Positions 13,398 through 22,366 of a stretch of 64,000 nt of DNA are shown here, in pieces. The notes under the pieces were generated by a model that was not told the origin of the DNA, made no database searches, and saw only the letters and a program-made list of their open reading frames with translations. Location of the stretch: positions 4,030,001 to 4,094,000 of the forward strand of contig AP025685.1 in NCBI GenBank assembly GCA_022846635.1, in the 5' to 3' direction. Source of the DNA: Salmonella enterica subsp. enterica serovar Choleraesuis. GTDB taxonomy: Bacteria > Pseudomonadota > Gammaproteobacteria > Enterobacterales > Enterobacteriaceae. Each line of letters opens with the position of its first letter. Positions within the stretch are counted from its first letter, which is position 1. Position numbers and translations under genes: made by a program.

Positions 13398-14561
13398 ATG
13401 GAAAACGTAGTTATTGTTGATGCAATCCGCACGCCGATGGGGCGCTCTAAAGGCGGCGCTTTCCGCCAGGTACGCGCCGAGGATTTATCTGCTCATCTGA
13501 TGCGTAGTCTGCTGTCCCGTAATCCGGAACTGCATGAAAATACCATCGACGACATTTATTGGGGTTGCGTCCAGCAAACGCTGGAACAGGGTTTTAACAT
13601 TGCTCGTAACGCGGCTCTGCTGGCCGAAATCCCGCATTCTGTACCTGCGGTAACGGTAAACCGGCTGTGCGGTTCCTCAATGCAGGCATTGCACGATGCG
13701 GCACGAATGATTATGACCGGCGATGCCAGCACCTGCCTGGTGGGGGGCGTCGAACATATGGGTCACGTACCTATGACTCATGGTATTGATTTTCATCCGG
13801 GCTTAAGCCGCAATGTGGCAAAAGCCGCCGGAATGATGGGCCTGACTGCCGAAATGCTGGCTCGTTTGCACGGTATCGGGCGTGAAATGCAGGATACCTT
13901 CGCCGCCCGCTCGCACCAGCGCGCATGGGCTGCCACCCAGGAAGGGCACTTCAAAGCTGAAATTATCCCAACTACCGGGCACGATGCCGATGGGGTGCTT
14001 AAGCGTTATGACTTCGATGAAGTTATCCGTCCGGAAACCACGGTTGAAGCGCTGTCTGCCCTGAAGCCAGCCTTCGACCCGGCAAATGGCACGGTAACTG
14101 CCGGAACCTCCTCGGCATTATCAGACGGGGCCGCGGCTCTGCTGGTGATGAGCGAATCTAAAGCCCGTGCGCTGGGCCTGAAACCACGGGCGCGCATCAG
14201 GTCTATGGCTGTTGTTGGCTGCGATCCTTCAATCATGGGCTACGGGCCGGTTCCAGCCTCACGCCTGGCGCTGAAAAAAGCAGGGTTGAGCGTCGATGAT
14301 ATCGATCTGTTTGAAATGAACGAGGCTTTTGCCGCCCAGGTTTTACCTTGCATTAAGGAACTGGGGCTGCTTGATCGGATTGAGGATAAGGTCAACCTTA
14401 ACGGTGGTGCAATTGCCCTTGGTCACCCACTCGGTTGCTCCGGTGCCCGTATTAGCACCACGCTGATAAACCTGATGGAACGGCGCGACGCCCAGTTTGG
14501 GCTGGCGACCATGTGCATTGGGCTGGGTCAGGGTATTGCTACGGTATTTGAGCGAGTGTAA
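13398..14561 (+). CDS. fadA: FadA, 3-ketoacyl-CoA thiolase (beta subunit)
   Basis: Thiolase subunit of the fatty-acid oxidation complex, releasing acetyl-CoA from 3-ketoacyl-CoA. It is 387 aa, as in E. coli. The acyl-accepting nucleophile is Cys91 (NRLCGSSMQAL). The C-terminal catalytic motifs are NGGAIALGHPLGCSGAR, with the active histidine, and the second cysteine in MCIGLGQG. I chose the ATG before ENVVIVDAIRTP. It lies 10 bp after fadB behind a modest SD and gives the family length; a longer frame would overlap fadB by 70 codons. It ends just before two tandem hairpins. Confidence 0.98.
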   Translation: MENVVIVDAIRTPMGRSKGGAFRQVRAEDLSAHLMRSLLSRNPELHENTIDDIYWGCVQQTLEQGFNIARNAALLAEIPHSVPAVTVNRLCGSSMQALHDAARMIMTGDASTCLVGGVEHMGHVPMTHGIDFHPGLSRNVAKAAGMMGLTAEMLARLHGIGREMQDTFAARSHQRAWAATQEGHFKAEIIPTTGHDADGVLKRYDFDEVIRPETTVEALSALKPAFDPANGTVTAGTSSALSDGAAALLVMSESKARALGLKPRARIRSMAVVGCDPSIMGYGPVPASRLALKKAGLSVDDIDLFEMNEAFAAQVLPCIKELGLLDRIEDKVNLNGGAIALGHPLGCSGARISTTLINLMERRDAQFGLATMCIGLGQGIATVFERV

Positions 14562-14567
14562 TAAAAT

Positions 14568-14595
14568 GGCCGCCCGGCGTTAAACGGGGCGGCCA
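14568..14595 (+). terminator. Hairpin after fadA
   Basis: TGGCCGCCC / GGGCGGCCA forms a 9-bp GC-rich stem 6 bp beyond the fadA stop. The downstream tract is A-rich rather than T-rich on the plus strand, so it may act mainly as a 3' stabilising hairpin. Confidence 0.55.
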
Positions 14596-14625
14596 TAACA
14601 GCAAAAAAGTTTAGTTGCCGTTCTT

Positions 14626-14650
14626 CCCGCCTGTCAGGGGCGGGTTTTTT
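14626..14650 (+). terminator. Rho-independent terminator of fadBA
   Basis: CCCGCC / GGCGGG stem with a 7-nt loop followed by six T residues on the plus strand. It lies between convergent fadA and fre and is the likelier true fadBA terminator. Confidence 0.75.
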
Positions 14651-14667
14651 ATACTGATTGTCAACTA

Positions 14668-15369
14668 TCAGATAAAAGCAAAAGCATCGCCAAAGATATG
14701 TTCCGCAGACGCATTACGCTCAGAGCAGAAACGCTCGCGGGCGATTTTTGCCATCTCAAACCGGCCTGCAATATAAATATCGTGCCCATCGAGGCTGCCA
14801 TAATCCTGCATAACCGCCGAAAGTACCGTGCCGCTGCGTCCGCGCCAGCCTTCCACAGGCTGCTCAACGACCGCTTCAACCTTCAGGTTAGGATGAGTAA
14901 TACTCAGCGCCTCAAGCTCTGAAAGATCGTAGAGGTGATGAGCCTCTCTGCCGCCCCAGTAAATAGCAATTTCACGCTGTGGATTGCGGGCCAGAGCAGT
15001 TAGCAGAATAGAGCGCACATATGAGAAGCCGGTTCCACCGGCAATCAGCAGCATTGGGCGGCTCTCATCATCACGCAGCCAGGCTTCACCATGAGGAATA
15101 TCGACAACAACTTCCCGCTGCTCCAGGATCCTGTCCATTACGGCCATGGCGTACAGATTAAGTTCTGAGGCACCAATGTGTAGTTCGATAAATTGCCGTT
15201 CGCCAGGAGTTGAAGCCAGCGAAAACGGACGTTTATCACGTTCGTCCATTACTACCATCAGGTACTGCCCGGCGCGGAAGGAAAAGTCGGCTTCAGGCAG
15301 CAGGCGTACCCGATATACGGTATCGGTTATCGCATCTACTGAGGTCACTTTACAGCGTAAAATTGTCAT
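14668..15369 (-). CDS. fre: Fre, NAD(P)H-flavin reductase
   Basis: Cytosolic ferredoxin-reductase-fold enzyme that reduces free FMN, FAD or riboflavin with NAD(P)H. It supplies reduced flavin, for example for ferric reduction and, in enterics, for ribonucleotide reductase activation. It is 233 aa, the E. coli length, from the ATG before TILRCKVTSV; the longer open frame upstream overlaps ubiD and is not conserved. The flavin-binding RPFSLAS is at residues 47-53 and the NAD(P)H-binding GGTGFSY at 111-117. It follows ubiD by 46 bp on the same strand. ubiD needs prenylated FMN, so the pairing is functionally sensible. Confidence 0.96.
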   Translation of the reverse strand: MTILRCKVTSVDAITDTVYRVRLLPEADFSFRAGQYLMVVMDERDKRPFSLASTPGERQFIELHIGASELNLYAMAVMDRILEQREVVVDIPHGEAWLRDDESRPMLLIAGGTGFSYVRSILLTALARNPQREIAIYWGGREAHHLYDLSELEALSITHPNLKVEAVVEQPVEGWRGRSGTVLSAVMQDYGSLDGHDIYIAGRFEMAKIARERFCSERNASAEHIFGDAFAFI

Positions 15370-15415
15370 TGCTCCCTCTGTTAAGTTAGTGGTGCAGTAC
15401 CTGGTGGCAGGCGAG

Positions 15416-16900
15416 TCAGGAGCCCTGACTCTGCTCAAATATGGCCAGTTGATCCCAGATTGCGTCAATGCGCGCCGTGACTTCGGGATCTTTCTCGATT
15501 GGCCGTCCCCACTCACGCTGAGTTTCTCCTGGCCATTTATTCGTGGCATCCATCCCCATTTTGGAGCCAAGCCCTGATACCGGTGACGCAAAGTCCAGGT
15601 AATCGATCGGGGTGTTTTCCATGAGAACCGTATCGCGCGCCGGATCCATCCGGGTGGTTATGGCCCAGATAACATCGTTCCAGTCGCGAGCATTGATATC
15701 GTCATCGCAAACAATGACGAACTTGGTGTACATGAACTGACGCAGGAAAGACCATACACCCATCATTACGCGTTTGGCGTGACCGGCGTATTGCTTCTTC
15801 ATTGTGACCACCGCCATTCGGTAGGAACACCCTTCAGGAGGCAGATAAAAATCAACAATTTCCGGGAACTGCTTCTGTAAAATAGGGACCAGCACCTCAT
15901 TGAGCGCTGCGCCCAGCACCGCCGGTTCATCAGGCGGGCGGCCGGTATAGGTGGAGTGATAAATAGCATCATCACGCCGGGTAATATGCGTCACGGTAAA
16001 GACCGGGAAGCTATCAATTTCATTGTAGTAACCGGTATGGTCACCATATGGGCCTTCCGGCGCCATCTCGCCAGGCTCGATATAACCTTCGAGAATAATC
16101 TCGGCGCTGGCCGGCACTTCAAGATCGTTGGACAGGCACTTAACCACTTCTGTTTTATTACCGCGCAACAATCCAGAAAAAGCGTATTCAGAAAGCGTAT
16201 CCGGCACCGGTGTCACCGCGCCGAGAATTGTTGCAGGATCAGCGCCTAAAGCGACCGATACTGGAAAACGCTCGCCGGGATGCGCCGCACACCACTCCTG
16301 AAAATCCAGCGCACCGCCGCGATGGGATAGCCAGCGCATAATGAGCTTATTGCGGCCAATAAGTTGCTGGCGATAAATTCCCAGATTTTGGCGCTCTTTG
16401 TGTGGCCCGCGCGTCACCGTAAGCCCCCATGTCACCAGCGGGGCCGCATCGCCAGGCCAGCACTGCATAATAGGCAACTGGGTAAGATCTACCGCGTCGC
16501 CCTGCTGAACCTTCTGCTGGCAGGGCGCATCGCGCAAGCGCTTAGTCGGCATATTCAGCACCTGCTTAAATTGCGGGAGCTTATCGAACAGATCGCGGAA
16601 ACCTTTCGGCGGCTCGGGCTCTTTAAAAAATGCCAGTAGCTGGCCAACCTCACGCAGAGCCGTAACATCCTCCTGCCCCATGCCCAATGCCACCCGTTTT
16701 GGCGTGCCAAACAGATTGCACAGCACAGGCATCGAATATCCTTTGGGATTTTCGAACAGCAGCGCCGGACCGCCCGCTCGTAAAGTACGATCGGCTATCT
16801 CGGTCATTTCAAGATGGGGGTCTACGGGCAATGTAATACGCTTGAGTTCACCCAGCGCTTCTAGCTGAGAGAGGAAATCACGCAAATCTCGATATTTCAT
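15416..16900 (-). CDS. ubiD: UbiD, 3-octaprenyl-4-hydroxybenzoate carboxy-lyase
   Basis: Prenylated-FMN-dependent decarboxylase of ubiquinone biosynthesis acting on 3-octaprenyl-4-hydroxybenzoate. The prFMN cofactor is made by UbiX, which is encoded elsewhere. The protein is 494 aa (E. coli 497). Family features include PALLFENPKGY near residue 45, the NLGIYRQQLIGRNKLIMRW stretch, the acidic EGPYGDHTGYYN segment that contributes metal and catalytic Glu residues, and the C-terminal GSKMGMDATNKW. It is divergent from rfaH; the 181-bp intergenic region should hold both promoters. Confidence 0.97.
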   Translation of the reverse strand: MKYRDLRDFLSQLEALGELKRITLPVDPHLEMTEIADRTLRAGGPALLFENPKGYSMPVLCNLFGTPKRVALGMGQEDVTALREVGQLLAFFKEPEPPKGFRDLFDKLPQFKQVLNMPTKRLRDAPCQQKVQQGDAVDLTQLPIMQCWPGDAAPLVTWGLTVTRGPHKERQNLGIYRQQLIGRNKLIMRWLSHRGGALDFQEWCAAHPGERFPVSVALGADPATILGAVTPVPDTLSEYAFSGLLRGNKTEVVKCLSNDLEVPASAEIILEGYIEPGEMAPEGPYGDHTGYYNEIDSFPVFTVTHITRRDDAIYHSTYTGRPPDEPAVLGAALNEVLVPILQKQFPEIVDFYLPPEGCSYRMAVVTMKKQYAGHAKRVMMGVWSFLRQFMYTKFVIVCDDDINARDWNDVIWAITTRMDPARDTVLMENTPIDYLDFASPVSGLGSKMGMDATNKWPGETQREWGRPIEKDPEVTARIDAIWDQLAIFEQSQGS

Positions 16901-17081
16901 GCGGCTAATTATTTCTTCCAGTGAAGTGAATCATTATACGGACTTCGGGTAGGCGATGCTGTATTTTTGTTAATAGCTAGTGAAAATGTGATCGCGTTCG
17001 CCAAACCCAGCGGGCAGCCTGACCTATCTCTCGCAGGCTGCTTTTGTTATGCTGCGCGCGAAAAAATGGAAAAGAGTCATT

Positions 17082-17570
17082 ATGCAATCCTGGTATCTAC
17101 TTTATTGTAAACGCGGTCAATTACAACGCGCGCAGCAGCATCTTGAGCGCCAAAATGTCGTCTGTTTGACGCCGATGATAACGCTCGAAAAAATAGTGCG
17201 TGGTAAAAGAAGCCAGGTTAACGAACCCCTGTTCCCCAACTACCTGTTCGTTAAGTTCGATCCGGAAGATATTCACACAACAACGATTAACTCTACTCGC
17301 GGAGTCAGCCACTTCGTGCGTTTTGGTGCCCTGCCTGCCGTGGTGCCGGACGAAGTTGTAGAGCAGCTGGCTAAATCTCCGGTGCAAAACATAGCCGACC
17401 CCGAAACGCCATTCCCTGGCGACAACGTGGTTATTACTGAAGGTGCTTTCGAAGGTCTCCAGGCCATCTTCACCGAGCCAGATGGCGAAACGCGCTCAAT
17501 TCTACTGCTCAATCTGCTTAATAAACCTGTCATTCAAAGTATGAAAAACACCCAGTTCCGCAAGGCCTGA
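17082..17570 (+). CDS. rfaH: RfaH, NusG-like transcription antiterminator
   Basis: Operon-specific NusG paralogue recruited at ops elements. It suppresses Rho termination and couples ribosomes in LPS-core, O-antigen, capsule and F-plasmid operons. It is 162 aa, matching E. coli. The N-terminal NGN domain begins SWYLLYCKRGQ, and the C-terminal about 50 residues (GAFEGLQAIFTEPDGETR) correspond to the KOW domain that refolds between alpha and beta states. I used the ATG before QSWYLLY; the upstream in-frame ATG adds 11 non-conserved residues. It is convergent with tatD, with only 6 bp between stop codons and no hairpin seen between them. Confidence 0.96.
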   Translation: MQSWYLLYCKRGQLQRAQQHLERQNVVCLTPMITLEKIVRGKRSQVNEPLFPNYLFVKFDPEDIHTTTINSTRGVSHFVRFGALPAVVPDEVVEQLAKSPVQNIADPETPFPGDNVVITEGAFEGLQAIFTEPDGETRSILLLNLLNKPVIQSMKNTQFRKA

Positions 17571-17576
17571 GGCAGT

Positions 17577-18353
17577 TTATATACCAAAAAGCCGGTGCAC
17601 ATTTGCATTCAGTTGTTGCTCTAAAGCGTGCGGGTCTTCACCGCGCCAAAGCGCAACCTGGGTAAGGATATGCCGTAACAAAGCCGGCTCATTACGCCTT
17701 GAGGCTGGTTTAGGGCGAATATCCCGCGGCAATAGCCAGGGTGCATCGGTTTCCAGCAGTAAGCGATCGGCTGGAATAACAGGTAACAGCTCGCGAAGCT
17801 CCAGCCCTCGCCGCTCATCGCAAACCCAGCCGGTTATCCCCAGATATAAGCCATTCTCCAGACACTCCTCTGCCTCAGCACGAGTCCCGGTAAAACAATG
17901 CAATACTGCACCAGGCAACTGTGGCAGCCAGGGCTTAAGCAGAGCCATAAAACGCTGATGAGCTTCACGGCAATGCATAAATACCGGCAAGTTGCGCTCC
18001 GCCGCCAGTGCTAACTGGGCCACAAAAGCATGCTCCTGCTCCTGCGGTGTGGAGTAGTTACGATTAAAATCCAGCCCACACTCCCCCACGGCAACCACTG
18101 ATTTCTCATCGAGCAGTTCGGTAATTTGTTCGCGCACGGCATCATTCCAACTCGAGGCATCATGAGGGTGGACGCCAGCCGTAGCCCAACAGCCCGAATA
18201 ACGCTGTGTAAGTTCAACAACCTTGCGGCTCTCTTCGGCATTGGTACCGGTCAGAAGCATGCCAGTAATCCCGGCCTCTCGCGCCCGGTCGACAACTTCG
18301 TCTCTATCCTTATCAAACTGGTTGCTGGATAGGTTTACCCCAATATCGAACAT
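17577..18353 (-). CDS. tatD: TatD, metal-dependent 3'-5' nuclease
   Basis: TIM-barrel metallo-nuclease of the TatD family (258 aa, E. coli 260), reported to act as a Mg2+-dependent 3'-5' DNase/RNase in DNA repair and RNA quality control. It is not needed for Tat export. Metal-binding elements visible are the N-terminal DIGVNL (the HxH position is replaced, as in E. coli TatD), GECGLDFNR with the bridging Glu, MHCREAH, LHCFTG and ETDAPWLLPRD. It sits downstream of tatC on the same strand, but a strong hairpin separates them (18366-18392). Expression may therefore be partly uncoupled from tatABC. Confidence 0.96.
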   Translation of the reverse strand: MFDIGVNLSSNQFDKDRDEVVDRAREAGITGMLLTGTNAEESRKVVELTQRYSGCWATAGVHPHDASSWNDAVREQITELLDEKSVVAVGECGLDFNRNYSTPQEQEHAFVAQLALAAERNLPVFMHCREAHQRFMALLKPWLPQLPGAVLHCFTGTRAEAEECLENGLYLGITGWVCDERRGLELRELLPVIPADRLLLETDAPWLLPRDIRPKPASRRNEPALLRHILTQVALWRGEDPHALEQQLNANVHRLFGI

Positions 18354-18365
18354 ATGAGCGCTCCA

Positions 18366-18392
18366 TAAAAAACCGCCCGAATGGGCGGTTTT
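18366..18392 (-). terminator. Terminator between tatC and tatD
   Basis: AAAACCGCCC / GGGCGGTTTT forms a 10-bp stem with a 4-nt loop. On the minus strand the stem's own T-run and following bases give a U-rich tail. It fits in the 44-bp gap after the tatC stop and before the tatD ATG. Confidence 0.75.
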
Positions 18393-18397
18393 ATTTA

Positions 18398-19198
18398 CTA
18401 TTTAGATTCGTTATCCGATGATTTCAGTTCAGTGCTCTCGGCCTCTTCGCCTTCCTCATCCTCTTCTTCCGGTTTTCGGCGCTTACCGACATAGAACCGA
18501 GAGAAGAACACCCCGACCTCAAACAGCAGATACATAGGTATAGCCAGCAGCGTCTGGGAGAAGACATCAGGCGGAGTCAGTAGCATCCCAATAACAAAGG
18601 CCCCAACCAAAACATATGGACGCTTCGCCTTGAGATCTTCCGGCGTAGTAATACCCAGCCAGCAAAGCAGAACGATGGCGACCGGCACCTCGAACGACAC
18701 CCCGAACGCCATAAATAGAGCCATGACGAAGTCGAGATAGTTGGTAATGTCTGTAGAGATTACCACCCCAGCCGGGGCCGTTTTTGTCAGGAAGCCAAAT
18801 GCCAGCGGGAAAACGACAAAGTAAGCAAAGGCCATGCCGATATAGAACAGACAGGTACTGGAAACCAGTAGTGGCACCACCAGACGCCGCTCATGTTTAT
18901 ACAGAGCAGGCGCAATAAACGCCCACACCTGATACAAAATGACCGGGGCTGATAGTATTACCGAAACCATGATGGTCAGTTTTATCGGCGTAAAGAACGG
19001 TGACGCAACGTCTGTGGCTATCATCGTTGCGCCCATCGGCATCTGTTTTATCAACGGTGCGGCGACCATCTGATAAATATCGTTGGCAAAGTAGACCAAT
19101 GCCAAAAAGATAATAAATACCGAGATTATCGAGTTCAGCAGCCGCTTGCGCAGCTCAATCAGATGACTGATTAAGGGTTGAGTATCGTCTACTGCCAT
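18398..19198 (-). CDS. tatC: TatC, twin-arginine translocase receptor subunit
   Basis: Polytopic inner-membrane subunit that, with TatB, binds the twin-arginine signal peptide of folded export substrates. It is 266 aa versus 258 in E. coli; the extra length is in an acidic, Glu/Ser-rich cytoplasmic tail (PEEEDEEGEEAES). Six hydrophobic segments are visible. The cytoplasmic N-terminal PLISHLIELRKRLLNS and the first-loop region carry the conserved signal-recognition residues. It starts 2 bp after the tatB stop, and order and spacing are those of the tatABC operon. Confidence 0.97.
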   Translation of the reverse strand: MAVDDTQPLISHLIELRKRLLNSIISVFIIFLALVYFANDIYQMVAAPLIKQMPMGATMIATDVASPFFTPIKLTIMVSVILSAPVILYQVWAFIAPALYKHERRLVVPLLVSSTCLFYIGMAFAYFVVFPLAFGFLTKTAPAGVVISTDITNYLDFVMALFMAFGVSFEVPVAIVLLCWLGITTPEDLKAKRPYVLVGAFVIGMLLTPPDVFSQTLLAIPMYLLFEVGVFFSRFYVGKRRKPEEEDEEGEEAESTELKSSDNESK

Positions 19199-19200
19199 GA

Positions 19201-19779
19201 TCAGGATTTTTTATCTGAAGTGTGGCCAACCGTTTCAGGGCAGTCAGCATGTGAAGAGCCGGCAGTCACTGGCTCAGGTATCGCCTGCGGTTCAGCAGAT
19301 GCTAACTCCTCAGGCGCTTTATTGGGTGCCGCAACTGACGGAGATGCGTCATGTGCTGGTGCTGGAGCCTCTGCTGGAGCACTAGCCGGAGACTCGGCAT
19401 GTGCAATAGGCTCTGCAGGGGTGGCATCCTTTGGCGGAGGAGTGTGAATAGTATGCTCCTCATCACTTGCCTTCTCAGGATCATTCGCTGTATACGAGCG
19501 CTTCATGGATTCCGCGGCTTCGCGCAGCTCATCCATTGATGCCTTAAACTCAGGCGAAAGATTGTCGAGGCTCGCTTTCTCCACCTTTTTCAGGCTGTCC
19601 TGAAACTCCTGGAGCTTAAGCTCCTGGCTCAGTTCATTTTGCACCGTAGTAGCAAGGGAGCGCAGTGCGCGCACCCAGCCAGCCACCGTTTTTACTGCAA
19701 CCGGTAAGCGTTGAGGCCCCAGAACAATGAGGCCAATTACAAATACCAGAACCAGTTCGCCAAAACCAATATCGAACAC
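19201..19779 (-). CDS. tatB: TatB, twin-arginine translocase subunit
   Basis: Receptor-complex partner of TatC. It is 192 aa (E. coli 171) and starts with GTG, as in E. coli. The N-terminal membrane helix (FGELVLVFVIGLIVLGP, about 5-21) is followed by the hinge PQRLP and an amphipathic helix (AVKTVAGWVRALRSLATT). The extra length lies in a low-complexity Ala/Pro-rich C-terminal tail from about residue 115, a region that is poorly conserved and dispensable in part. It lies 3 bp after tatA. Confidence 0.96.
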   Translation of the reverse strand: MFDIGFGELVLVFVIGLIVLGPQRLPVAVKTVAGWVRALRSLATTVQNELSQELKLQEFQDSLKKVEKASLDNLSPEFKASMDELREAAESMKRSYTANDPEKASDEEHTIHTPPPKDATPAEPIAHAESPASAPAEAPAPAHDASPSVAAPNKAPEELASAEPQAIPEPVTAGSSHADCPETVGHTSDKKS

Positions 19780-19782
19780 GAC

Positions 19783-20037
19783 TTACACCTGCTCTTTATC
19801 CTTGCTCTTCGCTTCGCCGTTTTTCACGTCGCCGCTTGTATCAGAGAGCGATTTAGCTGTGAAATCCGCATCCTGTGCCGATTTCTCTTTTTCGTTTTCA
19901 TCATCTTTCATCGCTTTTTTGAAGCCCTTGATAGATGCACCAAGGTCACCGCCCAGCGAGCTTAACTTTTTGGTACCAAACAGTAAGACCACAATGACGA
20001 CGATGATGAGTAATTGCCAGATACTGATACCACCCAT
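19783..20037 (-). CDS. tatA: TatA, twin-arginine translocase pore-forming subunit
   Basis: Small membrane protein that oligomerises to let folded proteins cross. It is 84 aa (E. coli 89) from the ATG before GGISIWQLLIIVVIVVLLFG; an upstream in-frame ATG would add 17 residues in front of the short periplasmic N-terminus and is unlikely. One membrane helix (about 4-20), the FGTKKL hinge and the amphipathic helix LGGDLGASIKGFKKAMKDD are followed by a charged tail. It is the first gene of tatABC, 75 bp after ubiB. Confidence 0.96.
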   Translation of the reverse strand: MGGISIWQLLIIVVIVVLLFGTKKLSSLGGDLGASIKGFKKAMKDDENEKEKSAQDADFTAKSLSDTSGDVKNGEAKSKDKEQV

Positions 20038-20112
20038 AATGTTCCCCAGATATAGATGATGAATTGACTGTGCCACATTATACGGCACGTGAATAAACGT
20101 AACGATGAAAAA

Positions 20113-21753
20113 TCAGGCAGTACGCCGCCAGCCAATAACCCAGGCAACCACGCCTGCTGCCATTAAACCCGCCGTGACTAAACGCCATTCTGGCTGGTTT
20201 ATCAGCAACAGCGTGCCGCTAAGAATCAGCGTGGCACCGATGCCAAACAAATAGCGCGACTGTCCCTGACGCACGTTGTGGCGCTGAAGTTCCCGGGCGA
20301 TTTTATCAACACTATGCTGTAATTGCTTGCCCTGGCGCAAACTGTCGAATACCAGTTCGGGTATTTGCGGCATTTTCTCGATCCACATCGGCCCTTTTTC
20401 CTTAAAAGCGCGCAGCAACGATGGGATTCCCACCTGGTCACTCAACCACGACTCCAAAAATGGCTTAGCCGTTTTCCATAAATCCAGCTGTGGGTAGAGC
20501 TGCCGCCCTAATCCTTCAACATATAGCAGGGTTTTCTGCAGCAGTACCAGTTGCGGCTGCACTTCCATATTAAACCGACGTGCGGTATTGAACAGATTCA
20601 GCAGCACATGGCCAAAAGAGATTTCAGAAAGAGGTTTCTCAAAAATAGGCTCACATACGGTACGAATAGCAAATTCAAAATCTTCAACGTTAGTATCCGG
20701 TGGCACCCAGCCAGAATCTACGTGTAGCTCCGCAACCCGTCGGTAATCGCGATTAAAAAAGGCAATGAAGTTCTCAGCCAGATAGCGTTTATCTTCTTTA
20801 TTCAGCGACCCTACTATTCCGCAGTCAATGCCAATGTATTGCGGATCTTCGGGATGCTCGTAGCTCACGAAGATATTTCCCGGATGCATATCGGCGTGGA
20901 AGAAGCTGTCGCGAAACACCTGAGTAAAGAAGACCTGAACACCGCGCTCCGCCAGCAGCTGCATATTCGTGCCATTTTTCTTCAGCGTTTCGATATCCGA
21001 TACCGGGACGCCGTAAATCCGCTCCATAACCATCATATTCTGGCTACAGTAGTCGGGATAAACTTCTGGTACATACAGCATTGGGCTGTCTTCAAAATTA
21101 CGCCGCAGCTGAATAGCATTTGCCGCTTCGCGCTGCAGATTTAGCTCGTCAATCAGCGTCTTTTCGTAGTCACGCACGACTTCTAATGGACGCAGGCGAC
21201 GGCCATCTGGAAGCAGACGCGGCACCCAGCCAGCCAGGCGATAGATAAGCTTCATATCGGCTTTAATCACCGGCAGGATATCCGGGCGAATGACTTTGAT
21301 AACCACTTCCTGCCCATTCTCTTTCAGGCGCGCGGTGTGCACCTGAGCAATAGAGGCAGAAGCCAGCGGGTTGATATCAAAATCATCAAACCAGGTTTCA
21401 ACAGGGATATCCCCCATCGATTTCTCGATTTGCCGCTGTGCCATTTTGCCATCGAACGGGGCCACGCGATCCTGTAGTAAAGCCAGCTGATCGGCGATTG
21501 CCGGAGGGAAAAGGTCGCGACGGGTAGACAGCATCTGACCAAACTTTATCCAGACCGGGCCCAGCTGCTGTAACGCTAGCCGCAGCCTCTCGCCCAGCGG
21601 TTTGTCTTTATGGCGGTTAGGCATCCAGAACAGCAAACGGCGACCTATTCTCAGCGGCAGCGTAATGCGCATCTTAGGTATGAGTTCATCCAGCCCGTAG
21701 CTTAAAAAGGTATGGATGATGAAATACAGCCGCCGCAGCTCTCCTGGCGTCAT
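20113..21753 (-). CDS. ubiB: UbiB, ubiquinone biosynthesis ATPase/kinase-like protein
   Basis: Member of the UbiB/ABC1/ADCK atypical kinase family, needed for aerobic ubiquinone synthesis with probable ATPase activity at the membrane. It is 546 aa, as in E. coli. The family-specific KxGQ motif is KFGQ at residues 70-73. The A-rich loop ASASIAQVH replaces the usual kinase P-loop, and the catalytic HADMHPGN and metal-binding GIDCGIVG follow. Two C-terminal hydrophobic segments (YLFGIGATLILSGTLLLI and LVTAGLMAAGVVAWVIGW) anchor it. It overlaps ubiJ by 4 bp (ATGA). Confidence 0.97.
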   Translation of the reverse strand: MTPGELRRLYFIIHTFLSYGLDELIPKMRITLPLRIGRRLLFWMPNRHKDKPLGERLRLALQQLGPVWIKFGQMLSTRRDLFPPAIADQLALLQDRVAPFDGKMAQRQIEKSMGDIPVETWFDDFDINPLASASIAQVHTARLKENGQEVVIKVIRPDILPVIKADMKLIYRLAGWVPRLLPDGRRLRPLEVVRDYEKTLIDELNLQREAANAIQLRRNFEDSPMLYVPEVYPDYCSQNMMVMERIYGVPVSDIETLKKNGTNMQLLAERGVQVFFTQVFRDSFFHADMHPGNIFVSYEHPEDPQYIGIDCGIVGSLNKEDKRYLAENFIAFFNRDYRRVAELHVDSGWVPPDTNVEDFEFAIRTVCEPIFEKPLSEISFGHVLLNLFNTARRFNMEVQPQLVLLQKTLLYVEGLGRQLYPQLDLWKTAKPFLESWLSDQVGIPSLLRAFKEKGPMWIEKMPQIPELVFDSLRQGKQLQHSVDKIARELQRHNVRQGQSRYLFGIGATLILSGTLLLINQPEWRLVTAGLMAAGVVAWVIGWRRTA

Positions 21754-22355
21754 TTAGCCTCCAGCCTTTCCAAACGTTTTTGCAGCGCATCCGTTTCCCG
21801 CTCGAGTGCGCTTACTTCTTCCGCAAACCATGCCTGTTCCAAAGGCGGCGGCGCTAATCGCCACTCCTCAGTCACTGCCTCAGCAAAATAGCGCTGGTTA
21901 CGTTTCATTGCCGAAGTCATCAGCCGTAAACCGCCGCGCATGACCTTACTTGCACCTTCAGCAATAATATCGCCAGTATAAGGAGCCAGTAGTTCAGCAG
22001 GATCAAAATCGGCCTGATCCAGCAAAGCGGCGAAATGCTGTAAAACCTGAATATCACCCTGAACATCCAGATCGCCTTGCTTAATAAGGCTGGCAAGCAG
22101 CTGGCGGTCACGCAGTTTCGGCAAGACCTCAAGACGAGTTGACAGCGAGCAGTCTGCTTCCCCCTCCCACTGGCCCAGCACATCGACCTGACGCTCGCTA
22201 AACACCAGAATCAATGGTGCCGAAAATTCATTGAGCGTAACGCGCAGAACCTTACCGTTCAGACGCTGACGGGCGGCACGAAGCGCCTGATCCTGATATA
22301 AAAAGCGGTTAAGAGCCTGCTCAATACCGGCTGTAATTAGCGGGGTTACTGGCAT
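21750..22355 (-). CDS. ubiJ: UbiJ, ubiquinone biosynthesis accessory factor (SCP2 domain)
   Basis: Soluble accessory protein that with UbiK organises the Ubi metabolon and binds prenylated intermediates. It is 201 aa, as in E. coli. The N-terminal SCP2 lipid-binding domain spans about residues 15-115, and the C-terminal ERETDALQKRLERLEAK is a predicted coiled coil used for UbiK contact. It lies between ubiE and ubiB, 11 bp after ubiE and overlapping ubiB. In E. coli the 3' part of this locus also specifies the EsrE RNA; I cannot confirm an independent RNA here. Confidence 0.94.
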   Translation of the reverse strand: MPVTPLITAGIEQALNRFLYQDQALRAARQRLNGKVLRVTLNEFSAPLILVFSERQVDVLGQWEGEADCSLSTRLEVLPKLRDRQLLASLIKQGDLDVQGDIQVLQHFAALLDQADFDPAELLAPYTGDIIAEGASKVMRGGLRLMTSAMKRNQRYFAEAVTEEWRLAPPPLEQAWFAEEVSALERETDALQKRLERLEAK

Positions 22356-22366
22356 CCTGGCCTCCG

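Noticed and set aside
15370..15591. Longer N-terminus for fre
   Set aside because: The extension is translated from inside ubiD in another frame; the ATG at 15367-15369 gives the 233-aa family length.
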